A stretch of DNA of 64,000 nucleotides. It comes from Gammaproteobacteria bacterium. GTDB taxonomy: Bacteria; Pseudomonadota; Gammaproteobacteria; Steroidobacterales; Woeseiaceae. The notes beneath the pieces are model-generated. The model worked only from the letters and a program-made list of their open reading frames with translations, searched no databases and was not told the origin of the DNA. The DNA lies in contig JAHZJK010000002.1 of the NCBI GenBank assembly GCA_022600955.1, forward strand, positions 24,994 through 88,993. The letters run 5' to 3'. This document shows positions 29,254 to 40,114 of the stretch, one piece after another. The translations under genes were made by a program, and so were the position numbers. The first letter of the stretch is position 1; every line of letters begins with the position of its first letter.

Positions 29254-32200
29254 TTACGCTACCACAGCTCGTGCATTGCGGAACATGTGCATCCACGGCC
29301 CCTCTTCACCCCAGTTGCCCGGGTGCCAGGAGTTTTGCCGCGTCATCGCGACGCGCTCCGGGTGCGGCATCATGATCGTGACGCGGCCATCTTCGTTACT
29401 CAGTCCGCAAATGCCATCTGTGGACCCGTTCGGATTGGCGGGGTAAGTATCGGCAACTTCGCCGTAATTATCCACGTAACGTGTCGCCACGGTGTAGGAG
29501 GATGAATAGCGCGCGGCATCATCCGCGAACACGGCCCGGCCTTCTCCGTGGGACGTTGCTATCGGCAACCGGGACCCGGCCATTCCCTGCAAGAACAGAG
29601 AAGGACTTTCTACAACTTCGACAAGACTCAAACGTGCTTCAAACTGCTCCGAATTGTTACGCAGAAAGCGTGGCCAGTTTTCGGCGCCTGGGATCAGCTC
29701 ACTAAGATGCGACAGCATCTGGCAACCATTGCAGACGCCCAGCGCGAACGAATCGCCGCGCTCGAAAAAAGCGGCAAACTGGTCGCGCGTTCGAGAATGG
29801 TACAGGATCGACTTAGCCCAGCCACCACCCGCGCCGAGGACATCGCCGAACGAAAAACCGCCGCAAGCGACGAGTCCCTGATAGTCCGCGAGCGTATCCC
29901 GACCACTCAGGAGGTCGCTCATGTGCACATCGACTGCACTGAAACCCGCGCGCATGAACGCTGCGGCCATTTCGTACTGACTGTTCACACCCTGCTCGCG
30001 CAAAATCGCGACCCTGGGCTTCGCGCCCCGGCGCAAGGATCTCGAAACATTGTCGGAAGGATCGAACGATAACTCAGCATTGAGTCCCGGGTCCTTGTCA
30101 TCGAGAATACGGTCAAACTCCTGTTTGGCCGTTGTCGGATTGTCTCGCAATGCCTGAATGCGGTAGCTCATCTCTGACCACTCACGCTGCATCGCAGCAC
30201 GCTCAAGACTCAGTACGGTCTCGTCGCCGTTGCGAACCACCAGGCTGGCTTGTTTTTCAACACGCCCAACTGCTTCTGCCGAGATACCGTGGCGGTCCAA
30301 CACCATTTGCACCTGCGCAAGTTTCTTCTTTTCAACCTGTACGACGGCACCCAGTTCCTCATTGAACAGCTGACGCAATAGATCAACATTTGAACCCTCA
30401 AGACTCAATGTAACGCCCAGACGACTGGCAAAAATCATTTCGGCCACGGTTGCCAGCAAACCACCGTCGCTGCGGTCGTGATACGCGAGCAACATGCCGC
30501 GTGAATTCATTTCCTGAATCGCCGCAAAGAATCCGACCAGGCGCTGCGGATCATCAAGGTCCGGCGTGCGACCACCAGTACGCCGATATGCCTGCAGCAG
30601 GCAGGACCCGCCCATGCGATTAGCACCATTGCCGAGATCAAGATGCAGCAAGTAACTCGTATCTTCAGTGTCCTGCAGTTCAGGTGTCAGGTGCTGTGTC
30701 ACGTCAGATACGGGTGCGAACGCGGTGACAATCAGTGACACCGGTGCAACCACCTGCATCTCCTGGCCGGATTCCTGCCAACGCGTGCGCATCGACATGG
30801 AGTCTTTGCCTACGGGAATTGCCACACCGATGTCGCGACACAATTCGTCGCCGACGGCCTGCACCGTGTCAAACAAATTCGCGTCTTCGCCGGGATGACC
30901 TGCCGCAGCCATCCAGTTTGCGGACAAGCGAATGTCACTGAGATTATTGATCGGCGCCGCAGCGATGTTGGTTATCGATTCCGCTACGGCCATGCGGCCG
31001 GAAGCCGGCGCATTGGTCACCGCAAGCGGCGTGCGCTCGCCCATCGACATCGCCTCACCGGTCGTGCTGTCGAAGCCGGACGCCGTAATGGCGACATCGC
31101 TGACCGGAACCTGCCAGCGTCCTACCAACTGGTCGCGCGCGCTCAATCCACCAACGGTGCGATCGCCAATGTGAATCAGGAACGATTTGTCGGCGACTGC
31201 CGGGAATCGCAGCACACGCAGCGCCGCTTCTGACAGATCTATGCCATCAAGGTCCAGCGCCTCCTCTGGTAATAGGGATCGACGCACATCGCGTTCCATT
31301 TTCGGCGGATTACCCAGCAACATTTGCATCGGCATATCGACGACCCGGTTATCGAAGTCACGATCGTTCACGGTGAGATTGCCGTCACCGGTCAAAGTGC
31401 CAATCACAGAGACAGGACAACGTTCACGCTCACAAAGTTCTTTGAACTCGCCAATGCGATCCTGACCGATGATCAGAACGTAGCGCTCCTGTGCTTCGTT
31501 GCACCAGATCCCCATCGGCGACATACCGGGTTCTGCATTGTCGACCTCGCGCAGCTCGATTTCAGCACCGTGCTGACTGTGGTCTACGGCCTCCGGCACT
31601 GCATTCGACAGACCGCCCGCCCCGACGTCATGAATCAGCAACACAGGGCTGGCATCGCCCATCGCCCAGCAACGATCGATGACTTCCTGTGCTCGCCGCT
31701 CCATCTCCGGGTTGCCGCGCTGCACGGATGCAAAATCCAGGTCGGCGCTCGAGGTTCCGCTGGCCAGTGAAGATGCTGCGCCACCACCGAGACCGATCAA
31801 CATCGCCGGTCCGCCGATAATTACGACCTTGGCGCCGACTGGCACGTCAATCTTGTTGGCGTGCTCTGCCCGCACATTGCCGACACCACCGGCGATCATT
31901 ATCGGCTTGTGGTAACCACGAATTTCGCTATCGGGCAGTCCCGGGTAGTGACTCTCGAATGTACGGAAATACCCCGCGAGGTTAGGTCGGCCAAATTCGT
32001 TGTTAAACGCTGCCCCGCCCAGCGGCCCCTCGATCATGATGTCGAGTGGTGACGCAAGGTGTTCAGGATGCGGGAAGTCGCCTTCCCAGGGCTGTGCAAA
32101 ACCCGGAATCCGCAAGTGCGAAACCGTGAAACCCGTGAGTCCGGCTTTCGGTTTGGCGCCAAGTCCGGTCGCGCCTTCGTCGCGAATCTCGCCGCCAGAA

Positions 32201-33132
32201 CCCGTCGCAGCACCTGGAAAGGGTGAAATAGCTGTCGGGTGATTGTGCGTCTCGACCTTCATGAGGATATGAATGGCTTCGTCGCTGTACGTGAACTCAC
32301 GATCGGCGGGCGACGGCATCAGTCGCGCGCCATCCCATCCCGCAATGACAGCCGCATTGTCGCTGTACGCCGAAATTACGCCCTCAGGCGTTTTCTCCGT
32401 GGTCGACTTGATCATGCCGAACAAGCGCTTGTCCTGCCGCTCGCCATCGATAACCCAACTCGCGTTGAATATCTTGTGTCGGCAGTGCTCCGAATTCGCT
32501 TGCGCGAACATCATCAGCTCGGCGTCGGTCGGATCGCGCTGCAGTCCCTCGTAACTTGCAACGAGGTAGTCGATCTCATCACCACTCAACGCGAGTCCAA
32601 GCTCTGAATTGGCCGAGACCAAAGCTTTGCGCCCTTCCTCTGCAAGTGGAATGCTGACGACCGGTGCTGGTTCGTGATGCTCGAAAAGTGCGGCGGCCTG
32701 CTCGCCATTTGCAAATACCGCATCCGTCATGCGGTCACTTAGCAGCGGTGCAAGCGCCAGCAGATCTGTCTCTTCGGACTTGCCAGTGAACTTGATGCCG
32801 TAGCAGATACCGCGCTCAATGCGCGCAACTGCATCCACGTCACAGGCATTGGCAATATCGGTCGCTTTCGAGGACCAGGGTGAAATAGTGCCGGGACGCG
32901 GCACAACAATGAGAGTCCTAGCACCCTTGCTCAATGCGCCAGGCTTGTCGCCTGACATCAACAGCGCGTTCAGGCGCGAACGCTCCTGTCTGGATAATTC
33001 GGCGCTGGTATCAACGAAATACACGAAGCGCGCGGAAACAGAATCGACACGCTCATCTGCCCGTTTCAGGGTACGGGTCAGCTTGGCAACGCGGAAGTCG
33101 GAAAGAGCCGGTTGCCCGGGCAGTTCAAGCAT
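29254..33132 (-). CDS. purL: Phosphoribosylformylglycinamidine synthase
   Basis: 1292 aa, the large single-chain PurL of Proteobacteria. Converts FGAR to FGAM in purine synthesis. N-terminal domain, then ATP-binding FGAM synthase core ([53 protein letters not shown]), and a C-terminal glutaminase with [16 protein letters not shown], catalytic Cys in [11 protein letters not shown] and His in MPHPERV. All domains intact. It follows the DUF1820 gene by 35 bp on the minus strand; guaA and guaB are also in this window but in another transcript. Confidence 0.98.
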   Translation of the reverse strand: MLELPGQPALSDFRVAKLTRTLKRADERVDSVSARFVYFVDTSAELSRQERSRLNALLMSGDKPGALSKGARTLIVVPRPGTISPWSSKATDIANACDVDAVARIERGICYGIKFTGKSEETDLLALAPLLSDRMTDAVFANGEQAAALFEHHEPAPVVSIPLAEEGRKALVSANSELGLALSGDEIDYLVASYEGLQRDPTDAELMMFAQANSEHCRHKIFNASWVIDGERQDKRLFGMIKSTTEKTPEGVISAYSDNAAVIAGWDGARLMPSPADREFTYSDEAIHILMKVETHNHPTAISPFPGAATGSGGEIRDEGATGLGAKPKAGLTGFTVSHLRIPGFAQPWEGDFPHPEHLASPLDIMIEGPLGGAAFNNEFGRPNLAGYFRTFESHYPGLPDSEIRGYHKPIMIAGGVGNVRAEHANKIDVPVGAKVVIIGGPAMLIGLGGGAASSLASGTSSADLDFASVQRGNPEMERRAQEVIDRCWAMGDASPVLLIHDVGAGGLSNAVPEAVDHSQHGAEIELREVDNAEPGMSPMGIWCNEAQERYVLIIGQDRIGEFKELCERERCPVSVIGTLTGDGNLTVNDRDFDNRVVDMPMQMLLGNPPKMERDVRRSLLPEEALDLDGIDLSEAALRVLRFPAVADKSFLIHIGDRTVGGLSARDQLVGRWQVPVSDVAITASGFDSTTGEAMSMGERTPLAVTNAPASGRMAVAESITNIAAAPINNLSDIRLSANWMAAAGHPGEDANLFDTVQAVGDELCRDIGVAIPVGKDSMSMRTRWQESGQEMQVVAPVSLIVTAFAPVSDVTQHLTPELQDTEDTSYLLHLDLGNGANRMGGSCLLQAYRRTGGRTPDLDDPQRLVGFFAAIQEMNSRGMLLAYHDRSDGGLLATVAEMIFASRLGVTLSLEGSNVDLLRQLFNEELGAVVQVEKKKLAQVQMVLDRHGISAEAVGRVEKQASLVVRNGDETVLSLERAAMQREWSEMSYRIQALRDNPTTAKQEFDRILDDKDPGLNAELSFDPSDNVSRSLRRGAKPRVAILREQGVNSQYEMAAAFMRAGFSAVDVHMSDLLSGRDTLADYQGLVACGGFSFGDVLGAGGGWAKSILYHSRTRDQFAAFFERGDSFALGVCNGCQMLSHLSELIPGAENWPRFLRNNSEQFEARLSLVEVVESPSLFLQGMAGSRLPIATSHGEGRAVFADDAARYSSSYTVATRYVDNYGEVADTYPANPNGSTDGICGLSNEDGRVTIMMPHPERVAMTRQNSWHPGNWGEEGPWMHMFRNARAVVA

Positions 33133-33167
33133 AATTCGAAGGAGTCCGGGGCGAAAACGGGATGATA

Positions 33168-33497
33168 CTAGTTGCTATCCCCCGGCGTATACACCGGCAT
33201 GGGAAACTGAGCGACATTGCTTCCCTCAAGCTCGCTAATCTTGCTGACGCCCTGCTTGTCCACCTCGTCAATTCGGACTATTGCGTGCATCGGCAGGTAG
33301 GTTCTTTTCACGTTTTCGAACTCTGCCTTGATGCGTTCCTCCGAAGGGTCGACGACGAGGGTCGTTTTTTCACCGAACACGAGTTCTTCGACTTCCACAA
33401 ACCCGAACATCTCGCCATGACCAACGCTACGAGCATAAATCTCGTAGACCTTGCCCTGGCTCATGAAGACAACCTTGAAGAGATTTTTTTTGCTCAT
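33168..33497 (-). CDS. DUF1820 family protein
   Basis: 109 aa, soluble. Begins [23 protein letters not shown] and contains [21 protein letters not shown] and [27 protein letters not shown] segments, a pattern of DUF1820 in gammaproteobacteria. Function unknown. The start is followed upstream by a 225 bp divergent region shared with the TagH-like gene. purL follows within 35 bp. Confidence 0.85.
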   Translation of the reverse strand: MSKKNLFKVVFMSQGKVYEIYARSVGHGEMFGFVEVEELVFGEKTTLVVDPSEERIKAEFENVKRTYLPMHAIVRIDEVDKQGVSKISELEGSNVAQFPMPVYTPGDSN

Positions 33498-33722
33498 TTC
33501 GACACTTTGCGGCTAAGCGGGGAGCGCTCGTCGGCGCAGGGCGCGTAGTTTAACCAAATCTGCCTGATTCGGCCCAATTTTGATCGAGATGCCCCGATCC
33601 GCCAAATATGGTGCTTTTCGACCAGCACAGGCGCCCACGAGGGGTCGATTATGTGAACTATTCGGCAGCCTATCTCCTTGTTTCGCTGCAGAATTTGTCA
33701 ATACACCAGATATGGATTCCCG

Positions 33723-35135
33723 ATGGCGTTAGAACTCAAAATCGTCAGTGAACATGCTGACCTGGTCGGCGACGACTTCGTGCGCGAATTTCACGAGACC
33801 GGCGGCACAATTGGCCGTTCATTGCACAACGACTGGATATTGCCAGACCCCGATCGCTACATATCGGGCCGGCATGCAACTATCGATTTCAAAGGTGGCA
33901 TGTACTACCTTGCCGACACCAGTAGTAACGGTGTCTATCTCAACGGCGACGTCGAGCCACTGGGCCGCGGCAATCCGCGCCGCCTGTTCGATGGCGACCG
34001 CCTGCGCATGGGTGATTTCGAATTCGTTGTGGCTGTCGATTCCGGCGAAAGCCTGGTCATGCCGCTCGAGCCCGGCCCCACAGTAGTGCCCGATAACATC
34101 GAGCAACTGGTTGACGAAGTGTCGCTACGTACGGGCATGAAGTTGCTGGATGAAGAAGAGATGTCCGGCGATGAGGAGTTTCAGTCTGCGCTGTTTGGCG
34201 GCGGCGACGTAAAACCGAAAACGAAAAAGAAGAAAGAGCATGCGATCGAGCAGGAACTCGCGGCAAAGCCAACGAACTCAGAAGAGGCGCTGCAGGTTAC
34301 TGCCGAAGACCTCTTCGACTCCTTCCTCGACGGCCTTGAAATCAGCCGCGCGGAACTGCACCCGTCAGTCAATCGGCCCGAAATGATGATGCAGGCCGGG
34401 CAAATCCTGCGCGAGTTCGTAACCGGAACGACGGATCTGCTGACAAGCCGTGCGAATCTGAAGAATACCTTCAGGCTGGACCAGACGACGGTTTTGCCGC
34501 GTCAGAATAACCCGATGAAGTTTTCGGACAACACAGCAGACCTGCTGAAGCAGCTGCTCGTCGGCGGAGACGGCGACTATCTTGGTGCACGGGATGCGGT
34601 TCGTGAAGTTTGCCGCGACCTGATAAACCATCAGAATGCTTTCCTCGATGCAATGAACAGTGCATTTGTAGAGTTTGCTGATCGTTTCGATCCCGAGGAG
34701 TTGCAGGAAGGCTTCGACAGAACGTTGGGCGGTGGCCTGTTCAGCTTTGGCAAAAATGCCAAATACTGGAACCTGTACCAGGATCTTTATCCGATCATTA
34801 CGGAAAAAGGCGGTGGGCGCTTCCCGCAAATGTTCGCTGAGGAGTTTGTCAAAGCGTACGAAAGACAGGTTGCCGAGTACCAGCGTTTTGATCGGGACGG
34901 TACGGCCGCTACCGGTTCCTATGACGATTCCGATCAGGATGCCGTCGACCCGGGCCTGATGGCAACGCAGAAACTCGATACGCCGATGGGCATGACCGAG
35001 GAAACTGCGTTTGAATCAGACGACGTTGTCGATTCATTGTCCGCTACTGCTGCGAACGCGATTGACGAAAACTTCGTCGAGGAGCTCGACAACAGCATGT
35101 CGAAAGAAATCGCCCAGGACCAGCTCAAAGCCTGA
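33723..35135 (+). CDS. Orphan type VI secretion-associated FHA protein, TagH-like
   Basis: 470 aa. An N-terminal FHA domain (about 25-100) has GGTIGRSLHNDWILPD, ISGRHATI and SSNGVYLNG, the residues that bind phosphothreonine. The C-terminal region (about 215-395: ILREFVTGTTDLLTSRANLKNTFRL, MKFSDNTADLLKQLLVG, GKNAKYWNLYQDLYP) matches the T6SS TagH C-terminal domain. The tail after 400 is acidic. ATG 33723 begins the FHA protein; an ATG 15 codons upstream lacks support. No other T6SS gene is in the window, so it may act alone or in trans. It is a candidate partner of the kinase at 16-17 kb. Confidence 0.85.
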   Translation: MALELKIVSEHADLVGDDFVREFHETGGTIGRSLHNDWILPDPDRYISGRHATIDFKGGMYYLADTSSNGVYLNGDVEPLGRGNPRRLFDGDRLRMGDFEFVVAVDSGESLVMPLEPGPTVVPDNIEQLVDEVSLRTGMKLLDEEEMSGDEEFQSALFGGGDVKPKTKKKKEHAIEQELAAKPTNSEEALQVTAEDLFDSFLDGLEISRAELHPSVNRPEMMMQAGQILREFVTGTTDLLTSRANLKNTFRLDQTTVLPRQNNPMKFSDNTADLLKQLLVGGDGDYLGARDAVREVCRDLINHQNAFLDAMNSAFVEFADRFDPEELQEGFDRTLGGGLFSFGKNAKYWNLYQDLYPIITEKGGGRFPQMFAEEFVKAYERQVAEYQRFDRDGTAATGSYDDSDQDAVDPGLMATQKLDTPMGMTEETAFESDDVVDSLSATAANAIDENFVEELDNSMSKEIAQDQLKA

Positions 35136-35140
35136 GGCGA

Positions 35141-37090
35141 CTAAGGCGCGCGATTTTGCCGGTTCTCAATTAGGTCTTCTACAACACCAGGATCAGATAG
35201 CGTTGAGGTGTCGCCGAGGTTGTCGAAATCATCCGCTGCGACTTTCCTCAATATCCTGCGCATGATCTTGCCGGAACGGGTTTTCGGTAAGCCTGGCGCC
35301 CACTGCAACAGGTCAGGTTTCGCAATAGGCCCGATTTCCTTGCGCACCCACAGTTGCAGCTCGGCTTTCAATTCATCACTGGACGGAACACCTTCCATCA
35401 GCGTCACGTAGGCGTAGATGCCCTGCCCTTTGATGTCGTGCGGATATCCAACAACGGCAGCTTCACAAACATCCTTGTGCGCCACAAGCGCACTCTCAAC
35501 TTCTGCCGTGCCCATACGATGGCCGGACACATTCAGGACGTCATCGACACGCCCGGTAATCCAGTAGTACCCGTCTTCATCGCGACGCGCACCGTCGCCG
35601 GTAAAATAGGCGCCGTCGAATGTTGAGAAATAGGTCTCTACAAAGCGTTGATGATCGCCATACACCGTGCGCATTTGTCCTGGCCAGCTGTCGGTGATGA
35701 TCAGGTTGCCGGAGGCGGCGCCTTCCTGACGCTTACCTTCTCCGTCAACTATCTCCGGTTTGATGCCGAACAATGGCTTTGTCGCCGACCCGGGCTTCAG
35801 TGCAGTAGCGCCCGGCAGCGGGCTGATCAGGACCCCGCCCGTTTCGGTCTGCCACCAGGTATCAACGATCGGGCAGTTTTCTTCGCCGACTACGTGGTAA
35901 TACCACTCCCAGGCCTCCGGATTGATCGGCTCACCGACGGAACCCAACAGACGCAGACTCTTGCGCGACGTGCGCTTCACGGGCTCATCGCCTTCGCGCA
36001 TGAGCGCCCGAATTGCTGTCGGCGCGGTGTAGCAGATATTGACGTTATGCTTGTCGCAGACCTCCCAGAAGCGGGACGACGTCGGGTAGTTCGGCACACC
36101 CTCAAACATCAGCGATATCGCACCATTTGCGAGTGGCCCGTAGACGATATAGCTGTGGCCAGTGACCCAACCGACATCGGCTGTACACCAGTAGACATCG
36201 CCTGGCTGATAATCGAATACGTATTCATGGGTCATCGCGGCATAAACGAGATAGCCACCCGTCGTGTGCAGTACACCTTTGGGTTTACCCGTCGAACCGG
36301 ACGTATACAGGATAAACAGCGGGTCCTCCGCGTTCATCTCCTCGCATGGACATTCCACGTCGACCTGCTCTTCCAGCTCATGCAACCACGCGTCGCGACC
36401 ATCGACCCAATCGATGCTGGCGCCAGTGTTTTTGACGACGAGTACTTTCTCGAGCGTCGTAACTTCATCTCGGGAAGCCGCGGCATCCACATTCGCCTTG
36501 AGTGGCACACCCTTGCCACCGCGAACGCCCTCGTCAGCAGTGATCACGATATTCGATTCACAATCGTGAATACGGCCTGCGAGCGCGTCCGGCGAAAAAC
36601 CGCCGAACACGACTGAATGCACAGCCCCGATTCTGGCGCATGCAAGCATGGATACAGCCGCCTCAGGAATCATGGGCATGTAGATTGTAATGCGATCACC
36701 TTTCTTCGCACCTAGCGCTTTCAACGCATTGGCAAATTTACAGACACGCTCGTGCAACTCGCCATAGCTTATCTTCAGGTCACGAGCTGGATCATCTCCT
36801 TCCCAGATGATCGCGACATCATCTGCTTTGTCAGCAAGATGCCGGTCTACACAGTTGTAGCAGGCGTTCAGGCTGCCATCTTCGTACCAGCGAATGTGCA
36901 GATCGTCTTTGGCGAAGCTAACGTCCTTGATCTTGCTAAACGGCTTGATCCAGTCGAGTCGCTGCGCTTGCTCCGCCCAAAACGCCTCATTGTCATTGAC
37001 TGAATGCGCATACATCTCTTCGTATCGCGCTTCGTCGATAAGCGTGCGCGCCCTGATCTTCTCAGGGACGGGGTAGATTTTCGTTTCCAT
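35141..37090 (-). CDS. acs: Acetyl-CoA synthetase (AMP-forming)
   Basis: 649 aa, as in E. coli Acs (652). Converts acetate, CoA and ATP to acetyl-CoA. Core motifs: [22 protein letters not shown] (P-loop), [29 protein letters not shown], and the acetylatable lysine in [21 protein letters not shown] 37090 ([11 protein letters not shown]) has RBS GAAGG; an upstream in-frame ATG extends into the gap before the lyase gene. It is the last gene of a maoC-lyase-acs operon (16 bp gap), unusual for acs. Confidence 0.97.
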   Translation of the reverse strand: METKIYPVPEKIRARTLIDEARYEEMYAHSVNDNEAFWAEQAQRLDWIKPFSKIKDVSFAKDDLHIRWYEDGSLNACYNCVDRHLADKADDVAIIWEGDDPARDLKISYGELHERVCKFANALKALGAKKGDRITIYMPMIPEAAVSMLACARIGAVHSVVFGGFSPDALAGRIHDCESNIVITADEGVRGGKGVPLKANVDAAASRDEVTTLEKVLVVKNTGASIDWVDGRDAWLHELEEQVDVECPCEEMNAEDPLFILYTSGSTGKPKGVLHTTGGYLVYAAMTHEYVFDYQPGDVYWCTADVGWVTGHSYIVYGPLANGAISLMFEGVPNYPTSSRFWEVCDKHNVNICYTAPTAIRALMREGDEPVKRTSRKSLRLLGSVGEPINPEAWEWYYHVVGEENCPIVDTWWQTETGGVLISPLPGATALKPGSATKPLFGIKPEIVDGEGKRQEGAASGNLIITDSWPGQMRTVYGDHQRFVETYFSTFDGAYFTGDGARRDEDGYYWITGRVDDVLNVSGHRMGTAEVESALVAHKDVCEAAVVGYPHDIKGQGIYAYVTLMEGVPSSDELKAELQLWVRKEIGPIAKPDLLQWAPGLPKTRSGKIMRRILRKVAADDFDNLGDTSTLSDPGVVEDLIENRQNRAP

Positions 37091-37106
37091 ACTCGGCGCC
37101 TTCTTA

Positions 37107-37967
37107 TCAGTCGTTTTGTTTTGCCAATGCGAGCAATTGCTGCGCTTGTACCAGATGTGGCCGGTCAATCATTTTGCCATCAAGCCCGACTGTACCGGTG
37201 CCCGGATTGGCGTCGAACAAGTCCACAATTTTCTGCGCGTGTTCAATTTCCTCAACTGTCGGCACAAACGCAGAGTTGATCACCTCGACCTGGGCCGGGT
37301 GGATCGCCAACATGCCCGTGAAACCATCGCGACGCGCGTTATCAGCATAGTGTCGCAAGCCATCCACATTGCGGAAATCCGTGAAAACCGTATCCCAGGC
37401 AGGTACCCCCGCCGCCGCCGCCGTCACAAGGCACAGGGAGCGCGCAAATTCGTAGGTGGGTAGCCAGTTGCCATGCGTGTCGCGATTCGCACTTGCTCCA
37501 ACCGCAGCGCTGAGATCTTCAGCACCCCAGGACAGCCCCGCCAGGCGATCTGATACGCCAACATAACCATTGAGAGTCAGAAGCGCCTGTGGGTGCTCAG
37601 TACACAGTGCGATTATCTGCGTCTGGCCAGGCTCTATTCCGTGTTGAGCTTCCAGTACATCGAGGCGCGCAGCAAGTTCCGACACGGCCGCAGCCGTCTG
37701 CGGTTTTGGCAGAATTATGCCGTTCGGCGAAGCTGCCATGACACCTTCAAGGTCCGCAACGGAGTCGTCGCTATCAATCGGGTTGATTCGAAACCAGATA
37801 TTGTTCCGACCTGTGGCGAACTCGCAAGCCGTTGCACGCGCGGCAGGGCGAGCCGCGGCAGCAACGGAGTCCTCGAGATCCAGAATCAGCGCGTCCGCGG
37901 CAACACCTGTTGCCTTTTGCATTTTGTGCTCACTGTCCGCAGGCACAAATAGAAAGCTGCGTATCAC
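37107..37967 (-). CDS. HpcH/HpaI-CitE family CoA ester lyase
   Basis: 286 aa. TIM-barrel lyase related to citrate lyase beta and malyl-CoA lyase: [64 protein letters not shown] and [16 protein letters not shown]. Metal-binding Glu and Asp positions are kept. Family members cleave malyl-CoA, beta-methylmalyl-CoA or citramalyl-CoA to acetyl- or propionyl-CoA. The start is GTG 37967 overlapping the maoC stop (GTGA); an ATG 12 codons upstream sits inside maoC. Its operon with a MaoC hydratase and acs suggests C4/C5 dicarboxylyl-CoA metabolism. Confidence 0.86.
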   Translation of the reverse strand: MIRSFLFVPADSEHKMQKATGVAADALILDLEDSVAAAARPAARATACEFATGRNNIWFRINPIDSDDSVADLEGVMAASPNGIILPKPQTAAAVSELAARLDVLEAQHGIEPGQTQIIALCTEHPQALLTLNGYVGVSDRLAGLSWGAEDLSAAVGASANRDTHGNWLPTYEFARSLCLVTAAAAGVPAWDTVFTDFRNVDGLRHYADNARRDGFTGMLAIHPAQVEVINSAFVPTVEEIEHAQKIVDLFDANPGTGTVGLDGKMIDRPHLVQAQQLLALAKQND

Positions 37968-38416
37968 TCGGGTTTTCTCAGCATCAACGCGACGCGTTTG
38001 CACTCTGCGACAACCTTGCCATGCTGATTGAAAGTGCGATGGCCCATGACAACGATGCCGTTGTCCGGTCGTGATTTGCTCTCGCGCAACTCAAGAATTT
38101 CAGTAACCACGTTCAGCGTATCGCCGACGAATACCGGGTTCGGAAAACGCACCTCGTCCATTCCAAGGTTGGCGACCGCTGTCGCCATCGTGGTATCCCC
38201 GACCGAAACGCCGACCATCAGACTGAACGTGAAACAACTGTTGACGAGCACCTGTCCAAACTGGGAATCCTTCATCGATTCGGCATCCAGATGCAGTGCA
38301 GCAGGATTGTGCGTCAATGTCGTCAATAGAACGTTGTCCGTTTCGGTCACCGTTCGGCGAATCGCATGCTCAAACACCTGTCCGACGACAAATTCCTCAA
38401 AATACAGTCCCGCCAT
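37964..38416 (-). CDS. MaoC-like hydratase
   Basis: 150 aa, a single hot-dog fold. YFEEFVVGQVFEHAIRRTVTETDN is the standard N terminus, with HNPAALHLDAESMKDSQFG in the hydratase active-site region and VRFPNPVFVGDTLNVVTEILELRESKSRPDNG in the second half. MaoC proteins hydrate enoyl-CoAs. Coupled (GTGA) to a CoA ester lyase, it may make a hydroxyacyl-CoA such as malyl- or citramalyl-CoA. The pathway is inference. First gene of the maoC-lyase-acs operon. Confidence 0.87.
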   Translation of the reverse strand: MAGLYFEEFVVGQVFEHAIRRTVTETDNVLLTTLTHNPAALHLDAESMKDSQFGQVLVNSCFTFSLMVGVSVGDTTMATAVANLGMDEVRFPNPVFVGDTLNVVTEILELRESKSRPDNGIVVMGHRTFNQHGKVVAECKRVALMLRKPE

Positions 38417-38524
38417 GGAATGCTCGCACGTAAAATATGAAGCCTGATTGTGCCAGCGTCGTGCAGATCAATACAGTGCTTGGCATAATCAGATACCCGA
38501 TTGTCGTAACAACAGGACGCCACT

Positions 38525-39442
38525 ATGAAAATCTCCCGTCGTGAATTTAGCAAGGCGAGCCTGGGCGCCGCGTCGCTCATGGCGCTTGGCAGACCCGTAC
38601 TTGGCGGTCCGGAACACATGATCAGGAAGGTCATACCGGCGTCAGGCGAGCTGGTTCCGGTTATCGGCCTGGGTACCAACCGCTACGGTGTGGGCACCTC
38701 GGAAGCAGAACGAGCACCGCTGCGAGAAGCCCTGAAGCGTTTTCATGAACTCGGCGGGACAGTGATCGATACCGCGCCGATGTATCGCAGCTCGGAGTCA
38801 GTGCTCGGTGACCTCATCGCTGATCTCGGTATTCGCGATGACCTGTTCATCGCGACCAAGGCTGACAAAGAGCCTGGCGGTGAACCCACGCGCCAGCAAA
38901 TGAATGACTCGGCTGCAAAACTCAAGACTGATGCGTTTGATCTTATGCAAGTCCACAATCTACGCGGCTGGCAGATGGCGTTGCCTGCAATGCGTGAGTG
39001 GAAAGAAGAAGGGCGTATCCGCTATGTCGGTATTACGACGTCCAGGGCGCGCCAGTATTCGGACTTCGAAAAAATCCTGAAATCGGAGCAGCTGGACTTC
39101 ATCCAGATTAACTATTCGCTCGAACAGCGTGACGCAGCAGAACGTATTCTGCCGCTGGCCGCCGATCGTGGCGTTGCGGTGATTCTGAATCGTGCATTTG
39201 GCGGTGGTCGTATTTTCCAGGCCGTCGGTGATCGACCCTTACCTGAATGGGCGAAAGACTTCGGGTGTGCATCCTGGGCACAGTTCCTGCTCAAGTACGC
39301 CATCGGTCATCCGGCAGCAACGCTGGCCATTCCAGGCATGACGAAGCTGCATCACGTCGATGACAATTTTGGGGCCGCGCACGGCCGATTGCCCGACGCC
39401 AAAGAGCGCGCGCGACAGGAAGCATTTTTCGATTCTCTCTGA
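38525..39442 (+). CDS. Tat-exported aldo/keto reductase
   Basis: 305 aa. The N terminus SRREFSKASLGAASLMALG is a twin-arginine signal (S-R-R-x-F), so the enzyme is probably periplasmic. The AKR fold is clear: Asp and Tyr in VIDTAPMYRSSE, Lys in DLFIATKADK, and His in LMQVHNLRGW. C-terminal NADP-binding residues are around ILNRAFGGGR and LAIPGMTKLHHVDDN. Export of a nicotinamide-dependent reductase is unusual, but such AKRs with Tat signals occur in this group. Substrate unknown. Convergent with ppa across a short palindrome. Confidence 0.88.
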   Translation: MKISRREFSKASLGAASLMALGRPVLGGPEHMIRKVIPASGELVPVIGLGTNRYGVGTSEAERAPLREALKRFHELGGTVIDTAPMYRSSESVLGDLIADLGIRDDLFIATKADKEPGGEPTRQQMNDSAAKLKTDAFDLMQVHNLRGWQMALPAMREWKEEGRIRYVGITTSRARQYSDFEKILKSEQLDFIQINYSLEQRDAAERILPLAADRGVAVILNRAFGGGRIFQAVGDRPLPEWAKDFGCASWAQFLLKYAIGHPAATLAIPGMTKLHHVDDNFGAAHGRLPDAKERARQEAFFDSL

Positions 39443-39456
39443 ATCAGATTCAGAGA
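39436..39456. terminator. 21-bp palindrome between convergent genes
   Basis: TCTCTGAATC-A-GATTCAGAGA is a perfect inverted repeat with a single central base; it includes the stop codon of the aldo/keto reductase gene. It could form a 7-bp-stem hairpin and terminate either convergent gene, but there is no T-run. Confidence 0.35.
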
Positions 39457-39465
39457 CGGCAGAAT

Positions 39466-40014
39466 CTAGCCCTGCTCGCGCTCTGATTTGCGGTCGGCGC
39501 GTTCGATGGACTCGACGATGAGGCGCTTTGCCTCATCGGCGCCAAACCAATCGCCGATGCGAACCCATTTGCCGGGTTCAAGGTCTTTGTAGTGCTCAAA
39601 GAAGTGCTCTACCTGTTGCATCGTTATATCCGGCAGATCGGTGTGGTCCTGCACGTGGTCATAACGCTTGGTCAGCTCATGTGACGGCACCGCAATCACC
39701 TTTTCATCCTGCCCGGCGTTATCTTCCATGATCAGAACGCCGACGGGGCGAACGTTGATAACGCAGCCCGGCACGAGTTCACGCGTATTAACAACCAGCA
39801 CGTCGATTGGGTCGCCGTCATCCGACAAGGTGTGCGGCACGAAGCCATAATTGCCAGGATACGACATGGGCGTATACAGGAAACGATCGACCACGAGTGT
39901 GCCTGCCTCCTTGTCCAGTTCGTACTTGATGGGCTGGCCACCCAAGGGTACTTCGACTATGACGTTTACGTCCTCGGGAGGATTCTTGCCGATCTTGATC
40001 GCGTCTACGCGCAT
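39466..40014 (-). CDS. ppa: Inorganic pyrophosphatase, family I
   Basis: 182 aa. Hydrolyses pyrophosphate from biosynthetic reactions. Motifs: [51 protein letters not shown] (the metal Asp pair) and DEKVIAVP. The protein has the usual hexameric bacterial length. A short poly-acidic/basic tail ([11 protein letters not shown]) ends it. It is divergent from the lipase-like gene across 100 bp. Confidence 0.97.
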   Translation of the reverse strand: MRVDAIKIGKNPPEDVNVIVEVPLGGQPIKYELDKEAGTLVVDRFLYTPMSYPGNYGFVPHTLSDDGDPIDVLVVNTRELVPGCVINVRPVGVLIMEDNAGQDEKVIAVPSHELTKRYDHVQDHTDLPDITMQQVEHFFEHYKDLEPGKWVRIGDWFGADEAKRLIVESIERADRKSEREQG

Positions 40015-40114
40015 GAAATTGCTCTTGTGCTGTGGATGTCGGGCGCATTCTACCTTGAACGCTTCGATTTCGCTTATGATGTTTTGCAGAATTGGTCAAG
40101 TCGCGGTACTCAAT

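Noticed and set aside
33723..35135. Part of a type VI secretion operon
   Set aside because: No tss genes flank it; the neighbours are purL, DUF1820 and acs.
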